Source: Modestobacter sp. L9-4 (GTDB taxonomy: Bacteria > Actinomycetota > Actinomycetes > Mycobacteriales > Geodermatophilaceae). From it: 64,000 nt of DNA. Made by a program: the position numbers and the translations under genes. Positions 10,491 to 21,158 of this stretch are shown one piece after another (the first letter of the stretch is position 1; each line of letters opens with the position of its first letter). The notes below the pieces were generated by a model, which did no database searches, was not told where the DNA came from, and saw only the letters and a list, made by a program, of their open reading frames with translations. The stretch is from NCBI RefSeq assembly GCF_019112525.1, contig NZ_CP077800.1, forward strand, positions 1,364,001 to 1,428,000. Direction: 5' to 3'.

Positions 10491-10579
10491 CTGACCTCCC
10501 GGTCGAGCGGGTGATCTCTCTCACGCTAGCCGTCCCGCGGCCGTCCCGACACCGGGAGGAGCGACCGACCTCGTCCGGT

Positions 10580-11383
10580 TCACCCCCGCACGGTGAAGGT
10601 CGCAGGTGAGCGGCGCGGAGCCGGCCGCACGACCCGGCGCTCGGTGGCCGCGACGACCGCGGCGAGCACCGCCTCGGCCGGCCCGGCGGGTGCCCCGGCG
10701 GCCAGGGCCCGGGCCGCCTCGGTGAGCGTGGCCCCGCTGGTGGCGACGTCGTCGACCAGCACCAGCCGGCTCCCCGGTGGCAGCGGCACGGGCAGCCGGT
10801 GGAACCGGCCGGCGAGGTTGGCCCGCCGGGCTGCGGCGTCCAGGCCCGCGGAGTCGCGGGTGCGCCCGGCCCGGCCCAGCAGCGGCACCACCGTCGCCGC
10901 CAGTCCGGCGGCGGTCAGCTCGGTGACGGCGTGGGCGGCCAGCTCGCGCACCTGGTCGCGCCCGCGACGCCGCACGGCCGCCGGGGCGGTGGGCACCGGC
11001 ACCAGCACGACCGGGCCCGCGGGAGCCGGTACTGCGGCGAGCACGGCGACCACCGCCAGGGCCAGCGCGGTGCCCAGCGGTGCGCCCAGCTCGGCGCGGC
11101 CGTGCTCTTTGAAGGCCAGCACGGCCGGGCGCACCGGTCCGGCGTAGGCGCCGGCGGCCACCGTCGGCGGGAAGCCGGGCGGGTGGCGGCGCGGCTCGGC
11201 CAGCCGGGGCCGGGCCAGCCGGCTGCGGCACGCCGCACACAGCACCGCACCGGGGCGGGTGCAGCCGGCGCACACCCGCGGCAGCACCAGGTCCGACAGC
11301 GCCCGTCCCCCGGCCCGCAGCAGCCCCGGCGGGCCGTCGTCCGTCGTCCTGGCCGGTCGCACGCCGTCCACCCTGCCCGGCAC
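10580..11383 (-). CDS. ComF family phosphoribosyltransferase-like protein
   Basis: 267 residues. An N-terminal zinc knuckle (VCAGCTRPGAVLCAACRSRL, about 37-56) precedes a type I phosphoribosyltransferase fold. The PRPP loop is VLVDDVATSGATL near residue 210. ComF proteins accompany DNA-uptake machinery in some bacteria; in actinobacteria the role is not settled. The gene is 75 bases downstream of lpqB on the same strand, as in M. tuberculosis (Rv3242c). The GTG at 11383 gives the longest frame; the true start could be somewhat further in. Confidence 0.85.
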   Translation of the reverse strand: MPGRVDGVRPARTTDDGPPGLLRAGGRALSDLVLPRVCAGCTRPGAVLCAACRSRLARPRLAEPRRHPPGFPPTVAAGAYAGPVRPAVLAFKEHGRAELGAPLGTALALAVVAVLAAVPAPAGPVVLVPVPTAPAAVRRRGRDQVRELAAHAVTELTAAGLAATVVPLLGRAGRTRDSAGLDAAARRANLAGRFHRLPVPLPPGSRLVLVDDVATSGATLTEAARALAAGAPAGPAEAVLAAVVAATERRVVRPAPRRSPATFTVRG

Positions 11384-11458
11384 ACGGCCGCAGGGCCCGG
11401 GCCGGCGAACGGCTGGGGACCGGGCCGGGAGACGGGGACGGCGGCCGGCGCCGCCGGA

Positions 11459-13195
11459 TCACATCGGGTAGAAGGGCGCCGCACCGTCCAGCGGGGGCGC
11501 ACCGCGGACGAGGGTGACCCAGGTGCCCCCGGCCAGCTGCCAGAGGGTGCCCTTGGAGACGGCCAGCGGCTGCCGGCCGGGCGCCGCCGCCAGCGCGGTG
11601 GCCTGCTCGGGCAGGCCGTTGGTCAGCACCGGGGTGAGCCCGAAGCCGTCGACGCCCACGGTGTAGGGCACGGTCTTCTGCTCGCTGGGGTCACCGGCCA
11701 GCACCATGAGCAGCCCGGCGTTGCGCCACGCCACGTCGACGACCTGCCGCACCGAGGGGGCCACCGCGCGCAGGTCGCGGACGCTCACGGCGTCGTCGTC
11801 GCGGACCACCGTGCCCACGTAGAGCTGCGTGCCGTCGGTGCCCTCGATGACCACCGCGGCCCGGACGCCGTCCGGGGACAGCTGGAAGGTCGTCGCCCGG
11901 CCCAGCCCCGCCAGCGTGGGCGCGCTCACCGTCTGCGGCGACCCCCCGGCCGGCAGCCGGACGACGTCGGTGCCGTTGCGGACCGTCCAGACCTCCGACC
12001 GGGTGCCGGGGGTGGTGGGCGCGGTGAAGCTGCTGCCGTCGAGCACCCAGGCGAGGTCACCGTCGTACGGGCCGGCGAACAGCGTCGCCGGCGCCCCCGT
12101 GGGCGAGTTCGTCGTCGACACCCCCGCCATCAGGGCGAGCTGCCCGGTGCGCGGGTCGACCGACACCGCCGCCGACGACAGGCCGTAGGTGTTCGTGCCG
12201 GCCGGACCCGGGGACGGCGAGCCGTCGGAGGCCCGGCGCAGGCCGCCGTCGTGCAGGTAGTGCCCCACCGCGTTGGGCGGGGCGGCGTCGGGGTCGAGGG
12301 CCGGCAGGTCGGCCCTCGTCTGCCGGTCGGGGAGCCCGGGCAGGCCCAGCGGCTGGCCGTCGCGCAGCACCTCGACCGTCTGCAGGCCCAGCTGCTCCTG
12401 CTGCAGCGACCAGACCAGCTGCCCGGCGGCCGAGGCGACGGTGCCGTCCTCGGTGCCGGCCGGGAAGGTGAGGTCGACGGTCGCGGTCTGCCCGGCGACG
12501 GCCACGGTGCTGCGCAGGCTGGCCCCGTTGAGCGGGTTGACCACCCCGGCGCTCACCGCCGGCGACGGACCGGACAGCAGCCGCTCCACCACGGCGTTGG
12601 GCTGCGCCTCGCCGTCCACCAGGTAGCGCGGGTCGGGGACGACGCGGGTGCCGGTGGGGTCGAGGAAGTACAGGGCGATCTGCTCGTAGGTGCGGGTGAA
12701 GTCCGGCTCGAGCATCAGCAGGCCGTCGGGCGGGTTGGTGATCCGCCACTCCCCCGACTCGTCGGTCAGGGTGAAGTTGCGGGCGTAGACGTCCTCCGAG
12801 CCGACGGCGAAGATGCCGCGCTCGTCGATGGTGCCGACCGCCTCGGCCGTGACCTGCACGGTGCCCTCCTGCGCCTGCACCGGCGCGTAGTCGCCGCTGA
12901 TCACGGTCACCCCGTCGCTGTCGGACCAGCTGGTCGCGGCGTCGGTGCTGAGGTACTGGCGGGCGACCGGGTGGTTGCGGGCGGTGCTGGCGTTGGCGTC
13001 GATGAACCCGCGCACGACCTCCTCGGGGGTGGCCCCCGGCTCCGGCGCCTGCGGCTCGATGCCCACCGCGTCGGCCGGCGGCTCGGCGACCTGGGTGATC
13101 TGGGTGACCGGCGAGCTGCTGGGCACCGTGCTGCAGGCCGGCAGCAGGGCGGCGAGCAGCCCGACGAGCACCGCACGGGCCGCGCGGGCGCTCAC
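11459..13195 (-). CDS. lpqB: Lipoprotein LpqB (MtrAB accessory)
   Basis: 578 residues. The signal peptide ARAVLVGLLAALLPAC places the lipobox cysteine at residue 21. A GerMN domain sits in the middle (about 180-300; LTFPAGTEDGTVASAAGQLV) and a beta-propeller-like LpqB domain fills the C-terminal half. LpqB is an extracytoplasmic partner that modulates the MtrB sensor kinase. The GTG overlaps the mtrB stop by four bases (GTGA), so mtrA-mtrB-lpqB is a translationally coupled operon. Synteny with Rv3244c-Rv3246c is conserved. Confidence 0.93.
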   Translation of the reverse strand: MSARAARAVLVGLLAALLPACSTVPSSSPVTQITQVAEPPADAVGIEPQAPEPGATPEEVVRGFIDANASTARNHPVARQYLSTDAATSWSDSDGVTVISGDYAPVQAQEGTVQVTAEAVGTIDERGIFAVGSEDVYARNFTLTDESGEWRITNPPDGLLMLEPDFTRTYEQIALYFLDPTGTRVVPDPRYLVDGEAQPNAVVERLLSGPSPAVSAGVVNPLNGASLRSTVAVAGQTATVDLTFPAGTEDGTVASAAGQLVWSLQQEQLGLQTVEVLRDGQPLGLPGLPDRQTRADLPALDPDAAPPNAVGHYLHDGGLRRASDGSPSPGPAGTNTYGLSSAAVSVDPRTGQLALMAGVSTTNSPTGAPATLFAGPYDGDLAWVLDGSSFTAPTTPGTRSEVWTVRNGTDVVRLPAGGSPQTVSAPTLAGLGRATTFQLSPDGVRAAVVIEGTDGTQLYVGTVVRDDDAVSVRDLRAVAPSVRQVVDVAWRNAGLLMVLAGDPSEQKTVPYTVGVDGFGLTPVLTNGLPEQATALAAAPGRQPLAVSKGTLWQLAGGTWVTLVRGAPPLDGAAPFYPM

Positions 13196-14901
13196 GCCTG
13201 CTCCCGGCGCAGCATCGGCGGGCGCAGCGGCAGCGGCGAGCTGGTGAGCTCCGCACCCGCGACCAGCGGCAGCGTGAGCCGGAACTGCGCGCCCTGCCCG
13301 GGCAGCCCCCACACCTGCAGCCAGCCGCCGTGCAGCCGCGCGTCCTCCAGGCTGATCGACAGGCCCAGTCCACTCCCCCCCACGGTGCGCACCCGGGAGG
13401 GGTCGGCGCGCCAGAACCGGTCGAAGACGTGCTGGGCGTCCTCGGAGGTCAGCCCCACCCCGTGGTCGCGGACCGTGATCGCCGCCGCCGACCGGGAGGC
13501 GGCCAGGGTGATCTCGACCGGCTCGCCGCGGCCGTGCTCGATGGCGTTGCCGACCAGGTTGCGCAGCACCCGCTCGACCCGGCGTCCGTCGACCTCGGCG
13601 ATGACCGAGCGCGGCGGCAGGCTGACCAGCAGCGCGCACTCGTGCCGCTCGGCCAGCGACGCCATCCCGGTCACGACCCGCTGCACCAGCGGGCCCAGCT
13701 CCTGCGGCTCGGGCTCCAGGGTCGCCGCACCCGCGTCGTAGCGGCTGATCTCCAGCAGGTCGGTGAGCAGGGCCTCGAAGCGGTTGAGCTCGGCCTGCAG
13801 CAGCTCGGCGGAGCGGGCGACCGCCGGGTCGAACTCCTCGCGGGCGTCGTGCAGCACCGCGGCGGCCATCTGCACGGTGGTCAGCGGCGTGCGCAGCTCG
13901 TGCGAGACGTCGGAGGTGAAGCGCTGCTGCAGCTGCGACAGCGCCTCCAGCTGCGTGATCTGCTGCTGCAGCCCCTCGGCCATGGCGTTGAAGCTGGTGG
14001 CCAGCCGGGCCAGGTCGTCCTCCCCGCGCACCGCGAGCCGTTCCTCCAGGTGGCCCTCGGCCAGCCGCTGGGCGCTGCCGGCGGCGCGCCGCACCGGGTC
14101 GACGACGAGCCGGGTGACCAGCACGCCGATGCCGGCGACGAACAGCACCAGGACGGCGCTGGTGACCGCCACCGTGCTGCGGATGCCGGACAGGTTCGCC
14201 TGCTCCTGGTCCAGCGGGAAGGCGAAGTAGACCTCGACGCTGTCGCCACCGCCGGGGTCGGTGGGCACCGGCGCGCCGACGATGAGCGTGGGCACCGGCT
14301 CACCGCTCGGGTCGGGGACCCGGGCGTAGCGGTAGGCCTGCGACCCGGCGGCCACCTGGGCCTCCAGGTCCGCGGGCAGGGCGGGCTCGATGCCGCGGCG
14401 GCTGACCGCGGGCCGCTCGTCCTCCCCGGACCGGTAGATCATGACCACGTCGAAGTCGCCGGCCGCCCCGCCGCGGCGCTGCAGGCCCTCGACGGTGCGC
14501 GCCAGGGTCGAGCGCACGCTGGCCGAGTCGCCGGTGGCGATGCCGCTGACCTCGGTCTGGGCGTAGACGACCCCGGCCAGCGACTGGTCGACGGCGGCCT
14601 GCTGCTTGACCCGCAGCAGCTGCTCCCGGATCTGGGTGAACAGCACCATGCTCACGATCACCACCACCACGGCGGCGACCAGCATGGTGATCGCCCCGAC
14701 CCGCAGCTGCAGCGACGCGCGCCAGGCGTGCACCACACGGCGGGCACCCCGGCCGATGCGCACGGTCGCCCGGCGGCGGAACCGGCGGACACGCCGACGG
14801 AGCCCCCGGCCCAGCTGGGCGGGCCGGCGGCGAGGCGGCGGAGGCGCGGCGGCGGGCTGGGGTTCCCGGTCGACCGCCGGCGGCCCGGTGGTGGTGCTCA
14901 C
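13192..14901 (-). CDS. mtrB: Sensor histidine kinase MtrB
   Basis: 569 residues from GTG 14901. A proline/arginine-rich cytoplasmic tail leads to TM1 (about 68-88), an extracytoplasmic sensor region, TM2 near 240-260, and a HAMP domain (RRAAGSAQRLAEGHLEERLA). The HisKA box has the phosphorylated His at about 334 (SDVSHELRTPLTTV). HATPase N and G boxes follow (NLVGNAIEHG; GSGLGLSISLEDA). MtrB controls MtrA, which governs cell division and wall genes. The frame stays open to 14961 and would overlap mtrA; I chose 14901 because the sequence beyond is poorly typical. Confidence 0.92.
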   Translation of the reverse strand: MSTTTGPPAVDREPQPAAAPPPPRRRPAQLGRGLRRRVRRFRRRATVRIGRGARRVVHAWRASLQLRVGAITMLVAAVVVVIVSMVLFTQIREQLLRVKQQAAVDQSLAGVVYAQTEVSGIATGDSASVRSTLARTVEGLQRRGGAAGDFDVVMIYRSGEDERPAVSRRGIEPALPADLEAQVAAGSQAYRYARVPDPSGEPVPTLIVGAPVPTDPGGGDSVEVYFAFPLDQEQANLSGIRSTVAVTSAVLVLFVAGIGVLVTRLVVDPVRRAAGSAQRLAEGHLEERLAVRGEDDLARLATSFNAMAEGLQQQITQLEALSQLQQRFTSDVSHELRTPLTTVQMAAAVLHDAREEFDPAVARSAELLQAELNRFEALLTDLLEISRYDAGAATLEPEPQELGPLVQRVVTGMASLAERHECALLVSLPPRSVIAEVDGRRVERVLRNLVGNAIEHGRGEPVEITLAASRSAAAITVRDHGVGLTSEDAQHVFDRFWRADPSRVRTVGGSGLGLSISLEDARLHGGWLQVWGLPGQGAQFRLTLPLVAGAELTSSPLPLRPPMLRREQA

Positions 14902-14932
14902 CGGAGCGCGGGGACCCCGCGACGGGCGCCGG

Positions 14933-15640
<708 letters not shown>

Positions 15641-15703
15641 GCCGCCATTGTGCGTGACCACCGCCGGGAACGGGTCCGCCCCGCCCGGAGATCTCCCCGG
15701 GCG

Positions 15704-15739
15704 GTCCGTGGTCGGGCCCCCTGGGGCCCGACCACGGAC
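15704..15739. terminator. 17-bp perfect inverted repeat upstream of mtrA
   Basis: GTCCGTGGTCGGGCCCC (15704-15720) pairs with 15723-15739 around a two-base gap. It is the last of three hairpins between ahcY and mtrA and probably separates their transcripts, or lies in the mtrA promoter region. Confidence 0.6.
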
Positions 15740-15761
15740 GACTCGACCGGATGGAACGGCC

Positions 15762-15867
15762 CCCTCGCAGGGACCCACCGCGCGCGGAGCGTGTGGCGGG
15801 TCCTGCGAGGGTCAGGCCCCCGTGCAGGGTCCCGCCGCGAGCTCGCTCGCGGTGGGGGGCACGGGGG
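15762..15867. terminator. Two tandem hairpins downstream of ahcY
   Basis: First hairpin: CCCTCGCAGG at 15762-15771, extended to 15776, pairs with 15798-15811. Second: CCCCCGTGC (15817-15825) pairs with GCACGGGGG (15859-15867), enclosing CCGCCGCGAG/CTCGCGGTGG. The second ends six bases from the ahcY stop and matches in layout the hairpin after whiB2 at 27058-27109. Confidence 0.7.
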
Positions 15868-15872
15868 TCCTT

Positions 15873-17351
<1,479 letters not shown>

Positions 17352-17532
17352 GTCGCTCCAGTGTCCGGCCCGGCCGCGGTGGGCGCAGGCGGTCGTTGAT
17401 CTCTGAGCGAGCATGCCGAGGCTTCGGCGGGGCTCGAGCCGTCCCCCAGGCTACCGCTGCGCCTCCCCGGGCCGCCTCATCCCGTCGAGCCGGGGTCGGC
17501 GCCCCCCTGCCGACGGGCACAGGGGGCCTCCG
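17352..17532. other. Gene-free stretch upstream of ahcY
   Basis: 181 bases between ahcY and manA, both on the minus strand. It must hold the ahcY promoter and 5' leader. A small hairpin GCCGA-AGCC-TCGGC (complement, near 17418-17431) is visible. I looked for an SAH riboswitch and could not match its conserved core. Confidence 0.4.
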
Positions 17533-18708
17533 TCAGGCGGCGGAGGTGGTGGCCCGGTACAGGACGGCGGGGCCCCCGGCGGTGACCGGCTGCCCGGCGG
17601 GCACGAACGCCGACTCGCCCTGCCGGAGCACGACCTCCCCGTCGGGCCCGGACAGCACGGCCGTGCCCTCGGTGCACAGCACCACCTGGGGGCCGGCGGT
17701 GGTCAGCACGCCCGGGTCGACGTCGACCTGCGCGCGGGTGAGGTCGAAGTCGCGCACCGGCGTCGGGTACCGCAGGCCGCCGGGGCCGAGCACCGGGTGG
17801 ATGACCGGCACCCGGCCGTCGGTGAAGTCGAGCACCTCGATCAGCGCCGCCAGGTCGACGTGCTTGCTGGTGAGGCCACCGCGCAGCACGTTGTCCGAGC
17901 TGGCCATGACCTCCACCCCCGCCCCGCTGAGGTAGGCGTGCAGGTTGCCGGCGGGCAGGAAGACCGCCTCACCGGGCTTGAGGGTGAGGTGGTTGCACAT
18001 CAGCGAGATGACCACGCCGGGGTCGCCGGGGTAGGTCTCGGCCAGCGAGGCCGCCCACCGGTAGGTGTTGATGAACTCCGGGTCGTGCGCGGCGACGAAG
18101 CTCGCGGCCTTGGCGGCCACCGCGGTGACCAGGGAGTCCCGCCGGCGCTCCGACAGGGCCAGCAGCTGCGGGATCGCGGCCTGCAGACCGCCGTTGGCCA
18201 GCGCGGCGATGGTCGGCATGAGCTCGGCGAGCTGCAGCTTGGCCAGGCAGTGCAGCGACTCCGCGAGCGGGCGGAAGCCGCACAGCGCCTCGACCGGCGT
18301 GATCGCCAGGAGGATCTCCGGCTTGTGGTAGGGGTCCTTGAAGGTGCGCGTCGGGTCGTCCAGGGGGACCCCGGCGGCCTCCTCGGCGGCGAAGCCGACC
18401 TGCGCCTGCGCCGTGGTCGGGTGCGCCTGCAGCGACAGCGGCAGGTCCGCGGCCAGCACCTTCATCAGGAAGGGCAGCCGGTCGCCGAAGCGGTGCCGGA
18501 CGCTCTCGCCGAGCATCTGCTCGGGCTCCTCGGCGATCGCCGCGTCCAGCGAGCGGCCGTCGGACAGGACGCTGGGCTGCCCCGGGTGCGCCCCCATCCA
18601 CAGCTCCGCGTACGGCTGGTCAGCCGGCGACGGCTCGCCGAGCAGCTCGGGGATGACCGTGCGGGAACCCCACGGGTAGTGCCGCACGGCGTTCGTCATC
18701 TGCCACAT
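17533..18708 (-). CDS. manA: Mannose-6-phosphate isomerase, class I
   Basis: 391 residues. ManA interconverts fructose-6-phosphate and mannose-6-phosphate using zinc, feeding GDP-mannose synthesis with manB and manC in this window. Zinc-site motifs: SLQAHPTTAQAQVGF and YHKPEILLAITPVEALCGF; the C-terminal cupin has LPAGNLHAYLSGAGVEVMAS. The ATG at 18708 is supported by TATCGT (18717-18722, complement) eight bases upstream. The next gene upstream in the operon direction is the CDF gene, 73 bases away. Confidence 0.95.
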   Translation of the reverse strand: MWQMTNAVRHYPWGSRTVIPELLGEPSPADQPYAELWMGAHPGQPSVLSDGRSLDAAIAEEPEQMLGESVRHRFGDRLPFLMKVLAADLPLSLQAHPTTAQAQVGFAAEEAAGVPLDDPTRTFKDPYHKPEILLAITPVEALCGFRPLAESLHCLAKLQLAELMPTIAALANGGLQAAIPQLLALSERRRDSLVTAVAAKAASFVAAHDPEFINTYRWAASLAETYPGDPGVVISLMCNHLTLKPGEAVFLPAGNLHAYLSGAGVEVMASSDNVLRGGLTSKHVDLAALIEVLDFTDGRVPVIHPVLGPGGLRYPTPVRDFDLTRAQVDVDPGVLTTAGPQVVLCTEGTAVLSGPDGEVVLRQGESAFVPAGQPVTAGGPAVLYRATTSAA

Positions 18709-18781
18709 CGGCGGGGACGATACCGGCCAGGGCCCACCGGGCGGCCCCGGTCGGCCCGGTGCCGCCCGACCGGGTGACGCC

Positions 18782-19825
18782 TCAGCGCGCCGCGGGCTCC
18801 GAACGCCGGATGTCGGGCTCGAGGTAGATGACCCGGGCGATGGGCACCGCGGCCCGCACCCGCTGCTCGGCCGCGTCGATGGCGGCGGCCACCGCGGCGG
18901 CGGTGTCGTCGTGCCGGACGGCGATCTTGGCGGCCACCAGCAGCTCCTCGGGACCGAGGTGCTGGGTGCGCATGTGGATCACCGACTGGACCGACTGCCC
19001 GTCGACGAGCGCGGCCACGATCTGCCGCTGCGCGTCCGGGGTCGCGGACTCCCCGACGAGCAGGCTCTTGGTCTCGACCGCCAGGACAGCCGCGACGGCG
19101 ACCAGCAGCAGGCCGATGGCGATGGTGCCCAGCCCGTCGTAGAGGGTCTCGCCGGTGATCGCCGACAGCGTCACGCCGATGAGGGCCAGCACCAGGCCGG
19201 TGAGCGCGGCGCTGTCCTCGAGCAGGACGACGGGCAGCTCGGGTGCCCGGGCGTGCCGGATGAAGGCCCAGTAGCTCTCCCCCGGCTTGCGGACGGCGTT
19301 GGTCTCCTTGAGCGCGGTGCGCAGCGAGAAGCCCTCCAGCGCCATCGCCACCAGCAGCACGATGATCGCCACCGTCTGCGACTCGACCTCGCCCTCCTCG
19401 CGGACCTTGTGCACGCCCTCGTAGATGGCGAAGCAGCCACCGACGCTGAAGAGCACGATCGCGACGATGAAGCTGTAGATGTAGCGGTCCCGGCCGAAGC
19501 CGAAGGGGTGCTCGGGGGTCGCGGCCCGCTTCGAGCGCTTGCCGCCGACCAGCAGCAGCACCTGGTTGCCCGAGTCCGCCACCGAGTGGATCGCCTCGGC
19601 CAGCATCGACGAGGCGCCGGTGATCAGGAAGGCGATGAACTTCGCCAGCGCGATGCCGAGGTTGGCGCCGAGCGCGGCGATGATCGCCGTCGTCCCGCCG
19701 CCGTGCCCACCACCGCCGTGCTCCCCACCGCCGTGCTCCCCACCGGCCTGACCGGGGCCGCCCGTGCCGGGTCCGGCGGTGGCGGGGTGGGCGCCGGAGG
19801 CGCCGGCCGTCGAGCTCTCGGTCAT
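18782..19825 (-). CDS. Cation diffusion facilitator family transporter
   Basis: 347 residues. A Gly/His-rich N-terminal tail (HGGGEHGGGGHGGG) may bind metal. The membrane domain starts at about residue 46 and has HSVADSGNQ in TM2 and LEDSAALTG in TM5, the two metal-site segments of CDF proteins. The C-terminal cytoplasmic domain has RTQHLGPEELLVAAKI. It probably exports Zn2+, Mn2+ or another divalent ion against protons. The ATG overlaps the stop of the SIS gene (ATGA), so it is the last gene of a manB-Trm112-SIS-CDF operon. Metal not determined. Confidence 0.88.
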   Translation of the reverse strand: MTESSTAGASGAHPATAGPGTGGPGQAGGEHGGGEHGGGGHGGGTTAIIAALGANLGIALAKFIAFLITGASSMLAEAIHSVADSGNQVLLLVGGKRSKRAATPEHPFGFGRDRYIYSFIVAIVLFSVGGCFAIYEGVHKVREEGEVESQTVAIIVLLVAMALEGFSLRTALKETNAVRKPGESYWAFIRHARAPELPVVLLEDSAALTGLVLALIGVTLSAITGETLYDGLGTIAIGLLLVAVAAVLAVETKSLLVGESATPDAQRQIVAALVDGQSVQSVIHMRTQHLGPEELLVAAKIAVRHDDTAAAVAAAIDAAEQRVRAAVPIARVIYLEPDIRRSEPAAR

Positions 19826-20961
19826 GGCTGCAGGGCCCTCTCGTGGTCGAGCGCGAGTGCGAGGTAGACCGCACCGAAGTCGGCGACGGCGAGCTGGCGG
19901 GCGAGCCGCGCCAGCCGGGGCTGCTGACCGGGGTCGGTGGAGGCCAGGGCGCTGACCGGGACGTTGTGCGCCTCGGCGATCCGCAGTGCCTCGCCCATCG
20001 CCTCCCCGGCCGAGCGCGGCTCCCGCTCGTCGCCGTCGCGCGCGGCGGCGTGCTCGTCGCGGACGGTGACCAGCTGGAGCCGGCGGCCCACGTCGTCGGT
20101 GCGGTCGCGGAAGAAGTCGTCCTGACCGCCGGCCGGCGCCAGCGGGCCGGCGAGCACGGTGCGCAGCGACACCCGCTGGTCGGGCAGCCGGAACCCGGTC
20201 GCCGGCAGCCCGGCGAGAGTGGCCAGCTGGTCGGCGACCCGGCCGGCGGCGGCCCCGGCGAGCGGGCCCTCCGCGGCGATGACGGGCAGGGCGTCCAGCA
20301 GCTCCAGCGCCAGCGTCTTCGCCGGGTTGACGAAGGACTCGCGGGCCGGGCCGCACTCGGTGGCGACCTCGTCCAGCGCCGCGGCGACCTGCTCGGTGTC
20401 GGCCACCTCGGCGCTGACCAGGCCCAGCTCGGTGGCCAGCAGCAGCATCGGGGTGAGCAGCGACCACAGCGTGGCGTGCCGGACCCGGGTCGGGGGCAGC
20501 GCGACGTAGGGCGCGCGGGAGCTGGCGCAGGCGGCGTGCAGCGGCGCGTCCTCGGCGCCGATGCCGACCACGGCCACCCCGCGGCGGGCCGCCTCGTAGG
20601 CCGGGGTGACGGCGTAGCGGCCGGCCCCGGTGCGGGTGGCGATCACCGCGATGTCCGAGGGGCCCATCCACACCGGCAGGTCGGGACCGGGCACGACGTC
20701 GACGGTCACCGGGCTGGCCGGGCCGAGCAGGGCGCGCAGCAGCTCACCGGCCACCGCACCCTCGCGGCGGCCGACGACGACCAGCCCGCGGGGCCGGCCC
20801 GAGGCGGTGACCCGGGACAGCCCGGCCTCCTCGGTCAGCCGGGTGGTCTCCCGGACCTGCGCCCCGGCCCCGGCGACGGCCGGGAGCAGGCCGCGCGGGT
20901 CGCGGGCGCGCAACAGGTCCAGGTCGTCGAGGACCTCCTCGGCCAGCTCGGGCGAGGTCAT
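19822..20961 (-). CDS. SIS-domain protein, phosphosugar isomerase-like
   Basis: 379 residues. PRGLVVVGRREGAVAGELLR and PSDIAVIATRTGAGRYAVTP, then RRGVAVVGIGAED, form an SIS fold as in phosphoglucose/phosphomannose isomerase-like proteins. The second half repeats a weaker SIS-like layout. It lies between the Trm112-type gene and the CDF gene with ATGA overlaps on both sides. In mycobacteria the matching gene (Rv3256c) has the same position beside manB and manA. A role in mannose phosphate metabolism is inferred from position; activity is unproven. Confidence 0.78.
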   Translation of the reverse strand: MTSPELAEEVLDDLDLLRARDPRGLLPAVAGAGAQVRETTRLTEEAGLSRVTASGRPRGLVVVGRREGAVAGELLRALLGPASPVTVDVVPGPDLPVWMGPSDIAVIATRTGAGRYAVTPAYEAARRGVAVVGIGAEDAPLHAACASSRAPYVALPPTRVRHATLWSLLTPMLLLATELGLVSAEVADTEQVAAALDEVATECGPARESFVNPAKTLALELLDALPVIAAEGPLAGAAAGRVADQLATLAGLPATGFRLPDQRVSLRTVLAGPLAPAGGQDDFFRDRTDDVGRRLQLVTVRDEHAAARDGDEREPRSAGEAMGEALRIAEAHNVPVSALASTDPGQQPRLARLARQLAVADFGAVYLALALDHERALQP

Positions 20962-21158
20962 GCCGGGCGCTGCCGCGCCTCGTCGAGCAGGAGCACCGGG
21001 ATGCCGTCGCGCACCGGGAAGGCCCGCCGGCACGTCGGGCAGACCAGCTCGGACGCCTCGACGTCCACCGTCAGCGGGCTGTGGTGGGTGTCGGGGCAGG
21101 CCAGGATCTCCAGCAGCGCCGGGTCGATGCCCAGCGTGGCCTCGCTCGCGGCGGTCAT
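20958..21158 (-). CDS. Trm112 family (UPF0434-like) small zinc-ribbon protein
   Basis: 66 residues. LLEILACPDTHHSPLTVD and ELVCPTCRRAFPVRDGIPVL are the Trm112/UPF0434 pattern, with a CPxC knuckle in the second half. In place of a second CxxC the first half has a single Cys and a His pair (CPDTHH), so zinc binding may be altered. Eukaryotic and archaeal Trm112 activates methyltransferases; the bacterial role is not settled. ATGA overlaps join it to manB upstream and the SIS gene downstream. Confidence 0.82.
   Translation of the reverse strand: MTAASEATLGIDPALLEILACPDTHHSPLTVDVEASELVCPTCRRAFPVRDGIPVLLLDEARQRPA

Noticed and set aside
10799-13741. Long plus-strand frame opposite comF, lpqB and mtrB
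   Set aside because: Composition is repetitive Gly/Arg/His/Gln, typical of an antisense shadow; the minus strand carries well-known domains.
17352-17532. SAH riboswitch upstream of ahcY
   Set aside because: Position is right but I could not align the conserved core and pseudoknot; only a small hairpin is visible.
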